Source: Umezawaea tangerina (GTDB taxonomy: Bacteria > Actinomycetota > Actinomycetes > Mycobacteriales > Pseudonocardiaceae). Taken from it: a stretch of 64,000 nt of DNA. The notes under the pieces were generated by a model. That model searched no databases. It saw nothing but the letters and a program-made list of their open reading frames with translations, and was not told the DNA's origin. Positions 25,131 to 37,543 of the stretch are shown here, in pieces; the first letter of the stretch is position 1, and the number at the start of each line of letters is the position of its first letter. The DNA lies in assembly GCF_003002815.1 (NCBI RefSeq), contig NZ_PVTF01000003.1:248001-312000 (forward strand). Reading direction: 5' to 3'. The position numbers and the translations under genes were made by a program.

Positions 25131-25159
25131 GTGATCCTGGTCTAATTCCAGACCCCGAT

Positions 25160-25189
25160 TTGGAGTGCCGCACCCCGGTGTGGCATTCT
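25160..25189 (+). promoter_or_regulatory. Candidate promoter of the S10 operon
   Basis: TTGGAG (25160-25165), 18-bp spacer, CATTCT (25184-25189), 30 bp after tuf. Hexamers are weaker than those before rpsL and rplM, but the 18-bp spacing is the same. Would give a leader of about 300 nt. Confidence 0.4.
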
Positions 25190-25204
25190 TAACGGGTTGC
25201 TCGT

Positions 25205-25240
25205 CGGGGCGGCCGCGTTCATCCGAATTCGGCCGCCCCG
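25205..25240 (+). terminator. 11-bp hairpin between tuf and rpsJ
   Basis: Perfect arms CGGGGCGGCCG (25205-25215) and CGGCCGCCCCG (25230-25240), 14-nt loop. It may terminate the str operon. It also lies just downstream of the candidate S10 promoter, so it would be inside that leader; attenuator is the alternative reading. No T-run. Confidence 0.5.
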
Positions 25241-25323
25241 TCACGAGCGGTCCGCGCCCTGAGTCATTGGACATCGGTTAACCCCGCTGGCTGATCAGGG
25301 TGCTGCGGGTCAGGCAAGACCCA

Positions 25324-25378
25324 TCCCACGGAGTCATCTCAGTGGGACCGGCTTATGCATCGGGCGCGACACGCCCGA
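25324..25378 (+). promoter_or_regulatory. Structured part of the rpsJ (S10) leader
   Basis: Two adjacent hairpins: TCCCAC/GTGGGA (25324-25329/25342-25347) and TCGGGCG-CGACA-CGCCCGA (25360-25378). The second repeats the motif seen in the rpsL leader. The rest of the 366-bp gap 25131-25496 contains no ORF with coding character. An autoregulatory role (as for L4 in E. coli) is conceivable but not shown. Confidence 0.45.
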
Positions 25379-25496
25379 CCGCGTGGACCGGGCACCGTGA
25401 CATTTGAACAGGGGCGGAGCGCGCCAAGGGTCCCCAGTGACCCCCATTAGGCACCGCACCGCAGCGGTACGAGAAGCAGAGGAACGGCAAGCCACT

Positions 25497-25802
25497 ATGG
25501 CGGGACAGAAGATCCGCATCCGGCTCAAGGCCTACGACCACGAGGCGATCGACGCGTCCGCGCGCAAGATCGTCGAGACCGTGACGCGCACCGGCGCTCG
25601 GGTCGTCGGGCCTGTGCCGCTGCCCACTGAGAAGAACGTTTACTGCGTCATCCGCTCGCCGCACAAGTACAAGGACTCGCGCGAGCACTTCGAGATGCGC
25701 ACGCACAAGCGTCTGATCGACATCCTCGACCCGACGCCGAAGACGGTGGACGCGCTCATGCGCATCGACCTGCCGGCGAGCGTCGACGTCAACATTCAGT
25801 AA
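25497..25802 (+). CDS. rpsJ: 30S ribosomal protein S10
   Basis: 101 residues; also the NusE transcription-antitermination factor. [29 protein letters not shown] is diagnostic. The ATG at 25497 follows AGAGGAACGG; the upstream extension of the frame is leader sequence. First gene of the S10 cluster. Confidence 0.98.
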   Translation: MAGQKIRIRLKAYDHEAIDASARKIVETVTRTGARVVGPVPLPTEKNVYCVIRSPHKYKDSREHFEMRTHKRLIDILDPTPKTVDALMRIDLPASVDVNIQ

Positions 25803-25851
25803 GTGGACGCGGCAGTGTTGATCCCATTTGGGGCGGAGAGTAACGAGACCC

Positions 25852-26502
25852 ATGTCTGACAGGCAGGTTAAGGGGCTCCTGGGCACCAAGCTCGGCATGA
25901 CTCAGGTCTTCGACGAGAACAACCGGATCGTTCCGGTTACCGTCGTCAGGGCCGAGCCGAACGTGGTCACCCAGGTGCGAACCCAAGAAATCGACGGCTA
26001 CACGGCTGTGCAGCTGGCCTTTGGCGCTATCGACCCGCGCAAGGTCAACAAGCCCGTGACGGGCCACTTCGCCAAGGCTGGCGCGACGCCACGCCGCCAC
26101 TTGGCCGAGCTGCGCACCACGGACGCCACCGAGTACCAGGTCGGCCAAGAGCTCACCGCAGAGGTGTTCGAGGCCGGCGCAGTGGTCGACATCAGCGGCA
26201 CCAGCAAGGGCAAGGGCACCGCGGGCGTCATGAAGCGCCACGGCTTCAAGGGCCTCGGCGCGAGCCACGGCACCCAGCGCAAGCACCGCTCGCCGGGTTC
26301 CATCGGCGGCTGCGCCACGCCCGGTCGCGTGTTCAAGGGTGTCCGCATGGCTGGCCGCATGGGCCACGAGCGCGTGACCACTCAGAACCTGACCGTGCAC
26401 CGCATCGACGCCGAGGCGGGGCTGCTGCTCATCAAGGGCGCGGTTCCCGGTCCCAAGGGCGGTGTGGTGTTCATCAAGAGCGCTGCGAAGGGTGGTGCCT
26501 GA
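25852..26502 (+). CDS. rplC: 50S ribosomal protein L3
   Basis: 216 residues. [22 protein letters not shown] start and the extension loop [22 protein letters not shown], which reaches toward the peptidyl-transferase centre. Its TGA overlaps the rplD ATG. ATG 25852 preferred over an in-frame upstream ATG at 25828. Confidence 0.97.
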   Translation: MSDRQVKGLLGTKLGMTQVFDENNRIVPVTVVRAEPNVVTQVRTQEIDGYTAVQLAFGAIDPRKVNKPVTGHFAKAGATPRRHLAELRTTDATEYQVGQELTAEVFEAGAVVDISGTSKGKGTAGVMKRHGFKGLGASHGTQRKHRSPGSIGGCATPGRVFKGVRMAGRMGHERVTTQNLTVHRIDAEAGLLLIKGAVPGPKGGVVFIKSAAKGGA

Positions 26503-27191
26503 TGACGAACACCGTTGAGGTGCACACGCCGGACGGCAAGACCGACGGCAGCGTCGAACTGCCCGCCGAGATCTTCGACGCGCAGGCGAACATCTCGCTG
26601 CTGCACCAGGTCGTCGTCGCCCAGCGGGCCGCTGCCCGCCAGGGCACGCACAGCACGAAGACCCGCGGCGAGGTCTCCGGTGGCGGCAAGAAGCCGTACC
26701 GGCAGAAGGGCACCGGCCGCGCCCGCCAGGGCTCGACCCGTTCGCCCCAGTTCGCCGGTGGCGGTATCTCGCACGGCCCGCAGCCGCGCGACTACACCCA
26801 GCGGACGCCCAAGAAGATGAAGGCCGCCGCTCTCCGCGGTGCCCTCTCCGACCGGGCCCGCGCCGGCCAGCTGCACATCGTGAGCGCTCTGGTGAACGGG
26901 GACACCCCCTCCACCAAGACCGCCCGCAAGCTGCTGGAGTCGGTTACGGAGGCACGCCGCGTTCTGGTCGTGCTCAACCGCACCGACGAGGTCTCGTGGG
27001 TCAGCCTGCGCAACCTCGACCGTGTGCACGTGATCGCGCCCGACCAGCTCAACACCTACGACGTGCTGGTCAACGACGACGTGGTGTTCACCAAGGACGC
27101 GTACGACGTGTTCGTCGCCGGACCGGCCCGTGGCCGCTCCGCGAAGGCCGTCGCCCGTTCCTCCGAGGTGTCCGAGGAGGCCGCGAAGTGA
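26502..27191 (+). CDS. rplD: 50S ribosomal protein L4
   Basis: 229 residues; lines the exit tunnel and in some bacteria autoregulates the S10 operon. Tunnel loop [29 protein letters not shown] is present unaltered. N-terminus [21 protein letters not shown] and an acidic tail (EVSEEAAK). Overlaps rplC and rplW at both ends. Confidence 0.97.
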   Translation: MTNTVEVHTPDGKTDGSVELPAEIFDAQANISLLHQVVVAQRAAARQGTHSTKTRGEVSGGGKKPYRQKGTGRARQGSTRSPQFAGGGISHGPQPRDYTQRTPKKMKAAALRGALSDRARAGQLHIVSALVNGDTPSTKTARKLLESVTEARRVLVVLNRTDEVSWVSLRNLDRVHVIAPDQLNTYDVLVNDDVVFTKDAYDVFVAGPARGRSAKAVARSSEVSEEAAK

Positions 27192-27487
27192 TCCCCGACC
27201 ACAGGGACATCCTGCTCGCGCCGGTGATCTCCGAGAAGTCCTACGGGCTGCTCGAGGAGAACAAGTACACCTTCGTGGTGGCACCCGGCTCGAACAAGAC
27301 TCAGATCAAGATTGCCGTTGAGAAGGTCTTCGGCGTCAAGGTCGTCAGCGTCAACACTCTCAACCGGCAGGGCAAGCGCAAGCGCACCCGGTCCGGCTTT
27401 GGCAAGCGCAAGGACACCAAGCGCGCCATCGTGACGCTGTCTGCCGAGAGCAAGCCGATCGAGATCTTCGGCGGCCCGGCCGCCTGA
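27188..27487 (+). CDS. rplW: 50S ribosomal protein L23
   Basis: 99 residues; exit-site docking platform for trigger factor and [32 protein letters not shown] is typical. The GTG start overlaps the rplD stop (GTGA, 27188-27191); the open frame upstream is an artefact. Confidence 0.97.
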   Translation: MIPDHRDILLAPVISEKSYGLLEENKYTFVVAPGSNKTQIKIAVEKVFGVKVVSVNTLNRQGKRKRTRSGFGKRKDTKRAIVTLSAESKPIEIFGGPAA

Positions 27488-27509
27488 TGACGACGAGGAC
27501 TGCGTAGAG

Positions 27510-28343
27510 ATGGGCATTCGCAAGTACAAGCCGACGACCCCCGGTCGTCGCGGTGCGAGCGTCTCCGACTTCGCCGAGATCACTCGGTCGACGCCGGAGA
27601 AGTCGCTGGTCCGTCCGCTGCACGGCAAAGGTGGCCGTAACGCGTCGGGCAAGATCACCACGAGGCACAAGGGTGGCGGTCACAAGCGGGCTTACCGCTT
27701 GATCGACTTCCGCCGCACCGACAAGGACGGCGTGCCGGCCAAGGTCGCTCACATCGAGTACGACCCCAACCGCACGGCGCGCATCGCACTGCTGCACTAC
27801 GCCGACGGCGAGAAGCGCTACATCGTCGCCCCGGAGAAGCTGCACCAGGGCGACACGGTGGAGAACGGGCCCAAGGCTGACATCAAGCCGGGCAACAACC
27901 TCCCCCTGCGCAACATCCCGGTCGGTACGGTCATCCACGCGATCGAGCTCCGCCCCGGTGGCGGCGCGAAGATCGCCCGATCCGCGGGCGTGAGCGTTCA
28001 GCTCGTGGCCAAGGACGGCCCGTACGCCCAGCTGCGCCTCCCCTCGGGTGAGATCCGCAACGTGGACGTGCGCTGCCGCGCCACCGTTGGTGCGATCGGC
28101 AACTCCGATCACAACAACATCAACTGGGGCAAGGCGGGCCGCATGAGGTGGAAGGGCCGCAAGCCCACCGTCCGCGGTGTCGCCATGAACCCGGTCGACC
28201 ACCCGCACGGTGGTGGTGAGGGCAAGACCTCCGGTGGTCGCCACCCGGTCAACCCGGCTGGTAAGCCCGAAGGCCGCACCCGCCGCCGCAAGCCAAGCGA
28301 CAAGCTCATCGTCCGGCGTCGTCGCACCGGTAAGAAGCGCTGA
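27510..28343 (+). CDS. rplB: 50S ribosomal protein L2
   Basis: 277 residues; central to subunit joining and peptidyl transfer. [21 protein letters not shown] start, and the near-C-terminal [20 protein letters not shown] carrying the conserved His. Basic [20 protein letters not shown] end. Confidence 0.98.
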   Translation: MGIRKYKPTTPGRRGASVSDFAEITRSTPEKSLVRPLHGKGGRNASGKITTRHKGGGHKRAYRLIDFRRTDKDGVPAKVAHIEYDPNRTARIALLHYADGEKRYIVAPEKLHQGDTVENGPKADIKPGNNLPLRNIPVGTVIHAIELRPGGGAKIARSAGVSVQLVAKDGPYAQLRLPSGEIRNVDVRCRATVGAIGNSDHNNINWGKAGRMRWKGRKPTVRGVAMNPVDHPHGGGEGKTSGGRHPVNPAGKPEGRTRRRKPSDKLIVRRRRTGKKR

Positions 28344-28361
28344 GCAGGAAGGGAGTGAAGG

Positions 28362-28643
28362 ATGCCTCGCAGCCTTAAGAAGGGCCCCTTCGTTGACGAC
28401 CACCTGCTCAAGAAGGTGGACGTTCTCAACGAGTCGGGCAAGAAGACCGTCATCAAGACCTGGTCCCGCCGGTCCACGATCATTCCGGACATGCTGGGGC
28501 ACACCCTCGCGGTGCACGACGGCCGGAAGCACGTCCCGGTGTTCGTGACCGAGGCCATGGTTGGGCACAAGCTGGGCGAGTTCGCCCCGACGCGCACCTT
28601 CAAGGGCCACATCAAGGACGACCGGAAGTCGCGCCGCCGCTAG
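28362..28643 (+). CDS. rpsS: 30S ribosomal protein S19
   Basis: 93 residues. [19 protein letters not shown], then [29 protein letters not shown] and [13 protein letters not shown] are the family blocks. Lies in the 30S head next to S13. Preceded by GGAAGGGAG. Confidence 0.98.
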   Translation: MPRSLKKGPFVDDHLLKKVDVLNESGKKTVIKTWSRRSTIIPDMLGHTLAVHDGRKHVPVFVTEAMVGHKLGEFAPTRTFKGHIKDDRKSRRR

Positions 28644-28678
28644 GCGACGAACTAGGAAGAAGCTAAGGGGAAGCAGCG

Positions 28679-29106
28679 ATGAACGCCCGCAACGATGCCA
28701 GTGCGCCGGAGTACCCGCGCGCCGTGGCTCGGGCTCGCTACGTCCGCGACACGCCGATGAAGGTGCGTCGCGTGATCGAGCTCATCAGGGGCCGTAGCGC
28801 CAGCGACGCCCTGGCCGTGCTCCAGTTCGCGCCTCAGGCGGCAAGTGAGCCGGTCGCGAAGGTGCTCGCCAGCGCCGTGGCCAACGCCGAGAACAACCTC
28901 TCCCTGGACCCGACCACCCTCTGGGTGTCCAAGGTCTACGTGGACGAGGGGCCGACGCTGAAGCGTTTCCGTCCGCGGGCCCAGGGCCGCGCGTACCGGA
29001 TCCGCAAGCGCACGAGTCACATCACCGTCGAGGTCGAGTCCCGTCCCAAGGCGGAAGCCCGTCCCAAGGCGGTTCGCAAGACCAGCGCGAAGGGAAGTAA
29101 CCGGTA

Positions 29107-29107
<1 letters not shown>
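28679..29107 (+). CDS. rplV: 50S ribosomal protein L22
   Basis: 142 residues, longer than E. coli L22 by a basic C-terminal extension ([22 protein letters not shown]). The tunnel hairpin [19 protein letters not shown] is intact, with none of the obvious macrolide-resistance indels. The stop overlaps the rpsC GTG. Confidence 0.97.
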
Positions 29108-29940
<833 letters not shown>

Positions 29941-29943
29941 GTC

Positions 29944-30363
29944 GTGCTCATCCCGCGGAGGGTTAAGCACCGCAAGCAGCACCACCCCGGTCGGTCGGGT
30001 GCTGCCAAGGGCGGCACGAGGGTCACCTTCGGTGAGTTCGGCATCCAGGCTCTGGAGCCGGCCTACGTGACCAACAGGCAGATCGAGTCCGCGCGTATTG
30101 CCATCAACAGGCACATCCGTCGTGGTGGCAAGGTCTGGATCAACATCTTCCCGGACCGCCCGCTGACGAAGAAGCCCGCCGAGACCCGCATGGGTTCCGG
30201 CAAGGGTTCTCCGGAGTGGTGGGTGGCCAACATCAAGCCGGGTCGGGTGCTCTTCGAGATGAGCTTCCCGAACGAAGCCGTGGCACGTGAGGCACTGCGC
30301 CGCGCGATCCACAAGCTCCCGATGAAGTGCCGCATCGTTACGCGTGAGGGTGGTGAGTTCTGA
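29944..30363 (+). CDS. rplP: 50S ribosomal protein L16
   Basis: 139 residues. [19 protein letters not shown], then [25 protein letters not shown]; contacts A-site tRNA. GTG start three bases after rpsC; the stop overlaps the rpmC ATG. Confidence 0.98.
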   Translation: MLIPRRVKHRKQHHPGRSGAAKGGTRVTFGEFGIQALEPAYVTNRQIESARIAINRHIRRGGKVWINIFPDRPLTKKPAETRMGSGKGSPEWWVANIKPGRVLFEMSFPNEAVAREALRRAIHKLPMKCRIVTREGGEF

Positions 30364-30611
30364 TGGCAGCGGGTACCACCGCTTCCGAGCTGCGTGAGCT
30401 CACCGAGGAGGAGCTCGTGCTGCGCCTGAAGGAGGCGAAGGAGGAGCTGTTCAACCTCCGCTTCCAGATGGCCACCGGGCAGCTCGACAACAACCGTCGT
30501 CTGCGGACGATCCGGCACGAGATCGCCCGGATCTACACCGTGATGCGGGAGCGGGAGCTCGGTCTCTCGGTTTCCCCCGACGCGGTCTCCACTGGTGAGG
30601 GTGCGGCATGA
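30363..30611 (+). CDS. rpmC: 50S ribosomal protein L29
   Basis: 82 residues, two-helix protein: [24 protein letters not shown] and [21 protein letters not shown]. Carries a short C-terminal extension ([17 protein letters not shown]). Overlaps rplP and rpsQ by one and four bases. Confidence 0.96.
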   Translation: MAAGTTASELRELTEEELVLRLKEAKEELFNLRFQMATGQLDNNRRLRTIRHEIARIYTVMRERELGLSVSPDAVSTGEGAA

Positions 30612-30889
30612 CCGAAAGCAACGAAGCCACGACCGAGGACCGCAACGACCGCAAGGTCCGCGAGGGTTACGTCGTAGGCGACAAGATGGACAAGACGATC
30701 GTGGTCGCGCTCGAGGACCGCAAGAAGCACCCCAGGTACTCCAAGGTCCTGCGCTCCACCACCAAGGTGAAGGTGCACGACGAGGAGAACTCGGCCGGTG
30801 TGGGTGACCGCGTTCGCCTCATGGAGACGCGTCCCCTGTCCGCCACCAAGCGCTGGCGGCTCGTCGAGATCCTTGAGAAGGCCAAGTAG
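30608..30889 (+). CDS. rpsQ: 30S ribosomal protein S17
   Basis: 93 residues with OB fold: [25 protein letters not shown] and the end [21 protein letters not shown]. An N-terminal acidic extension ([15 protein letters not shown]) is usual in actinobacteria. ATG overlaps the rpmC stop (ATGA). Confidence 0.97.
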   Translation: MTESNEATTEDRNDRKVREGYVVGDKMDKTIVVALEDRKKHPRYSKVLRSTTKVKVHDEENSAGVGDRVRLMETRPLSATKRWRLVEILEKAK

Positions 30890-30954
30890 TAGTTAGTTGG
30901 ACCGAGCCTGTCAGGTCGGAAATCTGGCAGGCCAGGAATGGTCAGGAGTTGTAA

Positions 30955-31323
30955 GTGATCCAGCAGGAGTCGCGGCTGCGCGTCGCCGACAACACCGGTG
31001 CGAAGGAAATCCTTTGCATCCGTGTTCTCGGTGGCTCGGGCCGCCGCTACGCGGGTATCGGGGACATCATCGTCGCGACGGTGAAGCAGGCCATCCCCGG
31101 TGCCAACGTGAAGAAGGGCGATGTCGTCAAGGCCGTCATCGTTCGGACCGTGAAGGAGCGCCGTCGTCCCGACGGTTCCTACATCCGGTTCGACGAGAAC
31201 GCCGCCGTGCTCATCAAGCCGGACAACGAGCCGCGGGGTACCCGCATCTTCGGACCGGTCGGCCGTGAGCTGCGCGACAAGAAGTTCATGAAGATCATCT
31301 CGCTGGCACCGGAGGTGCTCTAG
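30955..31323 (+). CDS. rplN: 50S ribosomal protein L14
   Basis: 122 residues, standard length. [27 protein letters not shown] and [25 protein letters not shown] start after TCAGGAG; 65 bp behind rpsQ, where no separate promoter is evident. Confidence 0.98.
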   Translation: MIQQESRLRVADNTGAKEILCIRVLGGSGRRYAGIGDIIVATVKQAIPGANVKKGDVVKAVIVRTVKERRRPDGSYIRFDENAAVLIKPDNEPRGTRIFGPVGRELRDKKFMKIISLAPEVL

Positions 31324-31325
31324 CC

Positions 31326-31640
31326 ATGAAGGTCAAGAAGGGCGACACGGTCGTCGTCATCGCCGGCAAGGACAAGGGCGCCAAGGGCAAGGTCATCCAG
31401 GCCCACCCGGACACCAACAAGGTCCTGGTCGAGGGCGTGGCCAGGGTCAAGAAGCACACCCGGATCTCGCAGACCCAGCGTGGTGCGCAGTCCGGTGGCA
31501 TCGTGACCCAGGAGGCCTTGATCCACGTCTCCAACGTGATGGTCGTCGACGCGGACGGCAAGCCGTCCCGCATCGGCTACCGGACGAACGACGAGGGCAA
31601 GCGCGTCCGCATTTCCCGTCGTAACGGGAAGGACATCTGA
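31326..31640 (+). CDS. rplX: 50S ribosomal protein L24
   Basis: 104 residues. KOW motif near the start ([21 protein letters not shown]), then [29 protein letters not shown]. Assembly initiator for the large subunit. Two bases after rplN. Confidence 0.97.
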   Translation: MKVKKGDTVVVIAGKDKGAKGKVIQAHPDTNKVLVEGVARVKKHTRISQTQRGAQSGGIVTQEALIHVSNVMVVDADGKPSRIGYRTNDEGKRVRISRRNGKDI

Positions 31641-31641
31641 C

Positions 31642-32205
31642 ATGACCACCGCTGAGAAGATCATCCCGCGGCTGAAGACCCGCTACCGCGAGGAAATCGC
31701 CGCCGAGCTGAACAAGCAGTTCGACTACGCCAACGTCATGCAGATCCCCGGCGTGGTGAAGGTTGTCGTCAACATGGGTGTCGGCGACGCCGCCCGTGAC
31801 GGCAAGCTGATCGAGGGCGCTGTCCGCGACCTCTCGATCATCACCGGCCAGCGTCCCGAGGTCCGGCGCGCCCGCAAGTCCATCGCGCAGTTCAAGCTGC
31901 GCGAGGGCATGCCGATCGGCGCCCGCGCCACGCTTCGCGGCGACCGGATGTGGGAGTTCCTGGACCGGCTGCTGACGATCGCGCTGCCGCGCATCCGCGA
32001 CTTCCGCGGTCTGTCCCCGAAGCAGTTCGACGGCAACGGGAACTACACCTTCGGCCTCAACGAGCAGTCGATGTTCCACGAGATCGACCCCGACGCCATC
32101 GACCGCCCGCGCGGCATGGACATCACGGTCGTCACCACCGCGACCACCGACGATGAAGGTCGGGCGCTGCTGAAGCTCCTGGGCTTCCCGTTCAAGGAGA
32201 ACTGA
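31642..32205 (+). CDS. rplE: 50S ribosomal protein L5
   Basis: 187 residues; binds 5S rRNA and contacts the 30S head. Blocks [47 protein letters not shown], and [15 protein letters not shown] at the end. Confidence 0.98.
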   Translation: MTTAEKIIPRLKTRYREEIAAELNKQFDYANVMQIPGVVKVVVNMGVGDAARDGKLIEGAVRDLSIITGQRPEVRRARKSIAQFKLREGMPIGARATLRGDRMWEFLDRLLTIALPRIRDFRGLSPKQFDGNGNYTFGLNEQSMFHEIDPDAIDRPRGMDITVVTTATTDDEGRALLKLLGFPFKEN

Positions 32206-32209
32206 GTCG

Positions 32210-32395
32210 ATGGCCAAGAAGGCATTGATCAACAAGGCTGCCGCCAAGCCCAAGTTCAAGGTGCGGGGTTACACCCGCTGCCAGCGCTGCGGGCGTCCGC
32301 ACTCGGTGTTCCGCAAGTTCGGCCTGTGCCGGATCTGCCTCCGGGAGATGGCGCACCGCGGCGAACTGCCGGGTGTCAGCAAGTCCAGCTGGTAA
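32210..32395 (+). CDS. rpsN: 30S ribosomal protein S14, zinc-binding type
   Basis: 61 residues, the short Cys-containing form with Cys24, Cys27, Cys40 and Cys43. Four bases after rplE. A zinc-free paralogue, if the genome has one, is not in this window. Confidence 0.97.
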   Translation: MAKKALINKAAAKPKFKVRGYTRCQRCGRPHSVFRKFGLCRICLREMAHRGELPGVSKSSW

Positions 32396-32484
32396 AGAGC
32401 GTTTCCACTTCGCTGTAGGCCTGCCCACGACCGTCTCGGACCCTGGGCTGGGGAACCGCAGTGAGAAAGGTTGACTAGGTCACC

Positions 32485-32883
32485 ATGACGATGACCGATC
32501 CGATCGCAGACATGTTGACTCGTCTGCGCAACGCGAACTCGGCCTATCACGACAAGGTCGTGATGCCGCACTCGAAGCTCAAGGCGAACATCGCCGAGAT
32601 CCTCAAGCGCGAGGGCTACATCTCGAGCTACCGCGACGAGGCTGGTGACGTCGCGAAGAACCTGGTGGTCGAGCTGAAGTACGGCCCGAACCGGGAGCGC
32701 AGCATCGCGGGCCTCCGCCGGGTGTCCAAGCCCGGTCTCCGCGTGTACGCGAAGTCCACGAACCTCCCCAAGGTGCTCGGTGGCCTTGGTGTTGCCATCA
32801 TTTCGACCTCTGGTGGTCTGCTGACCGACCGCCAGGCCAACAAGCAGGGTGTAGGCGGAGAAGTTCTCGCCTACGTCTGGTAA
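32485..32883 (+). CDS. rpsH: 30S ribosomal protein S8
   Basis: 132 residues. [23 protein letters not shown] and the C-terminal [26 protein letters not shown]. Binds 16S helix 21; its E. coli homologue represses the spc operon. A second ATG two codons in is a possible start. Confidence 0.98.
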   Translation: MTMTDPIADMLTRLRNANSAYHDKVVMPHSKLKANIAEILKREGYISSYRDEAGDVAKNLVVELKYGPNRERSIAGLRRVSKPGLRVYAKSTNLPKVLGGLGVAIISTSGGLLTDRQANKQGVGGEVLAYVW

Positions 32884-32897
32884 GGGAGGGGGACCGC

Positions 32898-33437
32898 ATG
32901 TCGCGCATTGGAAAGCTGCCGATCACCGTTCCCTCTGGGGTCGACGTGAACATCGACGGCCAGGACGTGAGCATCAAGGGGCCCAAGGGCACCCTGAGCC
33001 TCACGATCGCTGAGCCGATCGTGCTGGAGAAGTCGGAGGACGGCACCCTCGAGGTGAAGCGTCCCGACGACGAGCGCCGCAGCCGTTCGCTGCACGGCCT
33101 CTCCCGCACCCTGGTCCACAACATGGTCATCGGTGTGACCCAGGGGTACGAGAAGAAGCTCGAGATCCACGGGGTCGGTTACCGCGTCGCGCTCAAGGGT
33201 TCCGACCTGGAGTTCGCGCTCGGCTACAGCCACCCGGTGAAGGTCGAGGCCCCTGAGGGCATCACCTTCATCGTCGAGAACCCCACGCGTTTCTCCGTTC
33301 AGGGTATCGACAAGCAGCTGGTGGGCGAGGTTTCCGCCAACATCCGCAAGCTGCGCAAGCCCGACCCGTACAAGGGCAAGGGTGTGCGGTACTCGGGCGA
33401 GAAGATCCGCCGCAAGGTCGGAAAGACGGGTAAGTGA
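32898..33437 (+). CDS. rplF: 50S ribosomal protein L6
   Basis: 179 residues with two related domains: [21 protein letters not shown] and [30 protein letters not shown]; ends [23 protein letters not shown]. Near the sarcin-ricin loop and factor site. Confidence 0.98.
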   Translation: MSRIGKLPITVPSGVDVNIDGQDVSIKGPKGTLSLTIAEPIVLEKSEDGTLEVKRPDDERRSRSLHGLSRTLVHNMVIGVTQGYEKKLEIHGVGYRVALKGSDLEFALGYSHPVKVEAPEGITFIVENPTRFSVQGIDKQLVGEVSANIRKLRKPDPYKGKGVRYSGEKIRRKVGKTGK

Positions 33438-33438
33438 C

Positions 33439-33840
33439 ATGAGCGAGTCGACTGCTACGAAGCGCAAGCCGGTGGGCAAGGACATCTCGACCACGCGTCG
33501 CATCGCCAAGGCCCGTCGTCACTTCCGCCTGCGCAAGAAGGTCAACGGGACCGCCGAGCGTCCGCGCCTGGTCGTGCACCGCTCCTCGAAGCACATCACC
33601 GTGCAGATCGTGGACGACCTGAAGGGCCACACCCTCGTCTCGGCCACCTCCCTGGAGGCGGACGTGCGCGCGGTGGACGGCGACAAGAAGGCCCGCGCGG
33701 CCAAGGTCGGTCAGCTGGCCGCGGCTCGTGCCAAGGACGCCGGGATCACGGCGGTCGTCTTCGACCGCGGTGGCAACGCGTACCACGGCCGCATCGCCGC
33801 TCTGGCGGACGCGGCCCGCGAGGCGGGGCTGGAGTTCTGA
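33439..33840 (+). CDS. rplR: 50S ribosomal protein L18
   Basis: 133 residues; 5S rRNA-binding. Core [34 protein letters not shown] and [31 protein letters not shown] 33439 follows the rplF stop directly; the longer upstream frame overlaps rplF. Confidence 0.97.
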   Translation: MSESTATKRKPVGKDISTTRRIAKARRHFRLRKKVNGTAERPRLVVHRSSKHITVQIVDDLKGHTLVSATSLEADVRAVDGDKKARAAKVGQLAAARAKDAGITAVVFDRGGNAYHGRIAALADAAREAGLEF

Positions 33841-33874
33841 CAATGCACATCACTGGAATTGAGAGGGACGCCTG

Positions 33875-34483
33875 ATGCCAGGACGCACGCGTCGCGAAGG
33901 CGGCGGGGGCGAGCGCGGAGAGCGCCGCGACCGTCGTGATGGCGGCCGCGGCGGCGCGGCCCAGGAGAAGACCCCCCACCTCGAGCGCGTGGTTGCGATC
34001 AACCGCGTGTCCAAGGTGGTCAAGGGTGGTCGCCGGTTCAGCTTCACGGCCCTCGTGGTCGTGGGCGACGGCGACGGCATGGTGGGCGTCGGCTACGGCA
34101 AGGCCAAGGAAGTTCCCGCGGCCATCGCCAAGGGTGTCGAGGAAGCGAAGAAGAACTTCTTCCGCGTTCCCCGCATCGGCGGCACGATCCCGCACCCGAT
34201 CACGGGCAAGAAGGCGGCAGGCGAAGTGCTGCTGCGTCCGGCCTCGGCCGGTACCGGCGTCATCGCCGGTGGCGCTGTCCGCGCGGTGCTGGAGTGCGCG
34301 GGCATCCACGACGTGCTGAGCAAGTCGCTGGGCAGCGACAACGCCATCAACATCGTGCACGCCACCGTCGCCGGCCTGAAGGGCCTGCAGCGCCCCGAAG
34401 AGGTCGCGGCCCGCCGCGGTCTCCCGCTCGAGGACGTCGCACCCGCCGGCATGCTGCGCGCACGCGCACAGCAGGGGGCGTGA
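33875..34483 (+). CDS. rpsE: 30S ribosomal protein S5
   Basis: 202 residues. A Gly/Arg/Asp-rich N-terminal extension ([20 protein letters not shown]) precedes the dsRNA-binding-like domain ([27 protein letters not shown]) and the fidelity domain ([23 protein letters not shown]). Spectinomycin loop VKGGRRFS looks normal. Confidence 0.97.
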   Translation: MPGRTRREGGGGERGERRDRRDGGRGGAAQEKTPHLERVVAINRVSKVVKGGRRFSFTALVVVGDGDGMVGVGYGKAKEVPAAIAKGVEEAKKNFFRVPRIGGTIPHPITGKKAAGEVLLRPASAGTGVIAGGAVRAVLECAGIHDVLSKSLGSDNAINIVHATVAGLKGLQRPEEVAARRGLPLEDVAPAGMLRARAQQGA

Positions 34484-34487
34484 CACC

Positions 34488-34673
34488 ATGGCACAGCTCA
34501 AGATCACCCAGGTGAAGAGCACCATCGGTACCAAGCACAACCACCGCGAATCGATCCGCACCCTCGGGCTGCACAAGATTCGCCAGTCGGTGGTGCGCGA
34601 TGACACCCCTCAGGTCCGCGGTCTGATCAAGGCCGTCCGCCACCTGGTGGTTGTCGAGGAGGTCAACTCATGA
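34488..34673 (+). CDS. rpmD: 50S ribosomal protein L30
   Basis: 61 residues. [36 protein letters not shown] is diagnostic. Its TGA overlaps the rplO ATG (ATGA, 34670-34673). Confidence 0.97.
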   Translation: MAQLKITQVKSTIGTKHNHRESIRTLGLHKIRQSVVRDDTPQVRGLIKAVRHLVVVEEVNS

Positions 34674-35113
34674 CCATCAAGATCCACCACCTGCGTCCCG
34701 CCCCTGGTTCGCACACCGCCAAGACCCGCGTCGGCCGCGGTGAGGGCTCCAAGGGCAAGACCGCCGGTCGCGGTACGAAGGGCACGGGCGCTCGCAAGAA
34801 CACCCCGGCGCGCTTCGAGGGTGGCCAGATGCCGCTGCACATGCGGCTTCCGAAGCTCAAGGGCTTCAAGAACCCGTTCCGCACCGAGTACCAGGTCGTC
34901 AACGTCGGTGACATCGCCCGCCTGTTCCCCAAGGGCGGCAGCATCGACGTCGACCAGCTCGTCGAGGCGGGTGCCGTCCGCAAGGGCCAGCTCGTCAAGG
35001 TGCTGGGCGACGGTGACATCGCGGGCGTCAAGCTCGACGTCACCGCGCACAAGTTCTCGGGCAGCGCCGTCGAGAAGATCGCCGGTGCCGGTGGGTCCAC
35101 CACCGTGCTCTGA
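34670..35113 (+). CDS. rplO: 50S ribosomal protein L15
   Basis: 147 residues. Gly/Lys-rich RNA-binding N-terminus ([24 protein letters not shown]), then [22 protein letters not shown]. Last gene of the long S10/spc run before a terminator. Confidence 0.97.
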   Translation: MTIKIHHLRPAPGSHTAKTRVGRGEGSKGKTAGRGTKGTGARKNTPARFEGGQMPLHMRLPKLKGFKNPFRTEYQVVNVGDIARLFPKGGSIDVDQLVEAGAVRKGQLVKVLGDGDIAGVKLDVTAHKFSGSAVEKIAGAGGSTTVL

Positions 35114-35125
35114 ACGTGATCGCTG

Positions 35126-35161
35126 AAAGGCCCCCTGGAGCTCCGGCTCCGGGGGGCCTTT
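35126..35161 (+). terminator. Terminator after rplO
   Basis: 15-bp stem (35126-35140/35147-35161, one G-U) with CTCCGG loop; the downstream arm ends in CCTTTCG. Thirteen bases past the rplO stop. It separates the spc genes from secY. Confidence 0.85.
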
Positions 35162-35678
35162 CGCCGTTCCGGGCCCCGGTGGACCGATGGTGTCGCCCAG
35201 GACGGGGATCCAGGGGCTCTGGAGGGGACTGGGAGGCCCGTCCGCGGTGGCCCGGCCCTCCTGTCGGAACCGGTCGCGGACGCCGTCCAGGGGGCCTCAG
35301 GACGGGACTCGCGAACCGGAGCCGCGGCCGTGGCGGAACCCACGTCCCGCAAGCGTTCGCGCAGGGCGTAACCAGCCTTCGCGAACGCCCGCGAACCTGA
35401 CGAAAAGCGCTTGCGCGACCACGGAACTTGATCCGTTCGGCCCCTTGCGTGCACAGGTGATCAACCGAGTGCAACGTGTGAATGACTACTGGCTACGGAG
35501 AACCAGCGGATGGCTGTTAAAGTCGCGGGCTGAACCCGGATGTCCTCCGGGTCGGTGGCGGCTACCTGCCGCGATCGGTCGAAAACCGTCGGCGATTCGC
35601 CCGGCGGTAAGCCAGTGCCGGCGGACGGCCGGTACCGCTCGATGTCGGCCCTGGGCCGACAACGCTCAGGAGGTTCGC
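35162..35678 (+). promoter_or_regulatory. secY upstream region (517 bp without a gene)
   Basis: No ORF with coding character on either strand. A perfect 8-bp hairpin with a CTG loop (TGTCGGCC/GGCCGACA, 35643-35661) stands seven bases before the AGGAGG of secY (35668-35673). A promoter for secY-adk-map must lie here because of the terminator at 35126-35161, but no convincing -35/-10 pair was found. Confidence 0.5.
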
Positions 35679-36991
<1,313 letters not shown>

Positions 36992-36992
<1 letters not shown>

Positions 36993-37543
36993 TGCGACTC
37001 GTTCTCGTCGGCCCGCCTGGAGCGGGCAAGGGCACCCAGGCCACCGTGTTGAGCGAGAAGCTCGGCGTGCCGCACATCTCCACCGGGGACCTCTTCCGCG
37101 CGCACATCAGCAACCAGACCGAGCTCGGCCGGGAGGTCCAGGAGTACCTGGACTCCGGCGAGCTCGTCCCGGATGCCGTGACCAACGAGATGGTCCGCGA
37201 GCGCCTGGCCCAGCCGGACGCGCTCGAGGGTTTCCTGCTCGACGGCTTCCCGCGCAACGTGGCGCAGGCCGGTGTCCTGGGCGAGATGCTCGCCGTGGGC
37301 GACAACAAGCTCGACGCCGTCCTGGAGTTCCAGGTGGACGAGGACGTCGTGGTCGAGCGCCTGCTCGCCCGCGGCCGCACGGACGACAAGGAAGACGTCA
37401 TCCGGCACCGCCAGCAGCTCTACCGCACCGAGACCGCCCCGCTGCTCGACTACTACGACAAGATCGTCGTCAGCATCGACGCGGTCGGCGACGTCAACGA
37501 GGTCGGCGAGCGCGCTCTGCGTGCCCTGCGCGGCCGTCAGTGA
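36992..37543 (+). CDS. adk: Adenylate kinase
   Basis: 183 residues, the short-LID form normal in actinobacteria. P-loop GPPGAGKG (7-14), [18 protein letters not shown] and [17 protein letters not shown]. Interconverts ATP, AMP and ADP. GTG start overlaps secY by one base; GTGA overlap with map. Confidence 0.97.

Noticed and set aside
35116-35400. Short ORF between rplO and secY
   Set aside because: Begins inside the rplO terminator, Arg/Gly/Pro-rich, no ribosome site.
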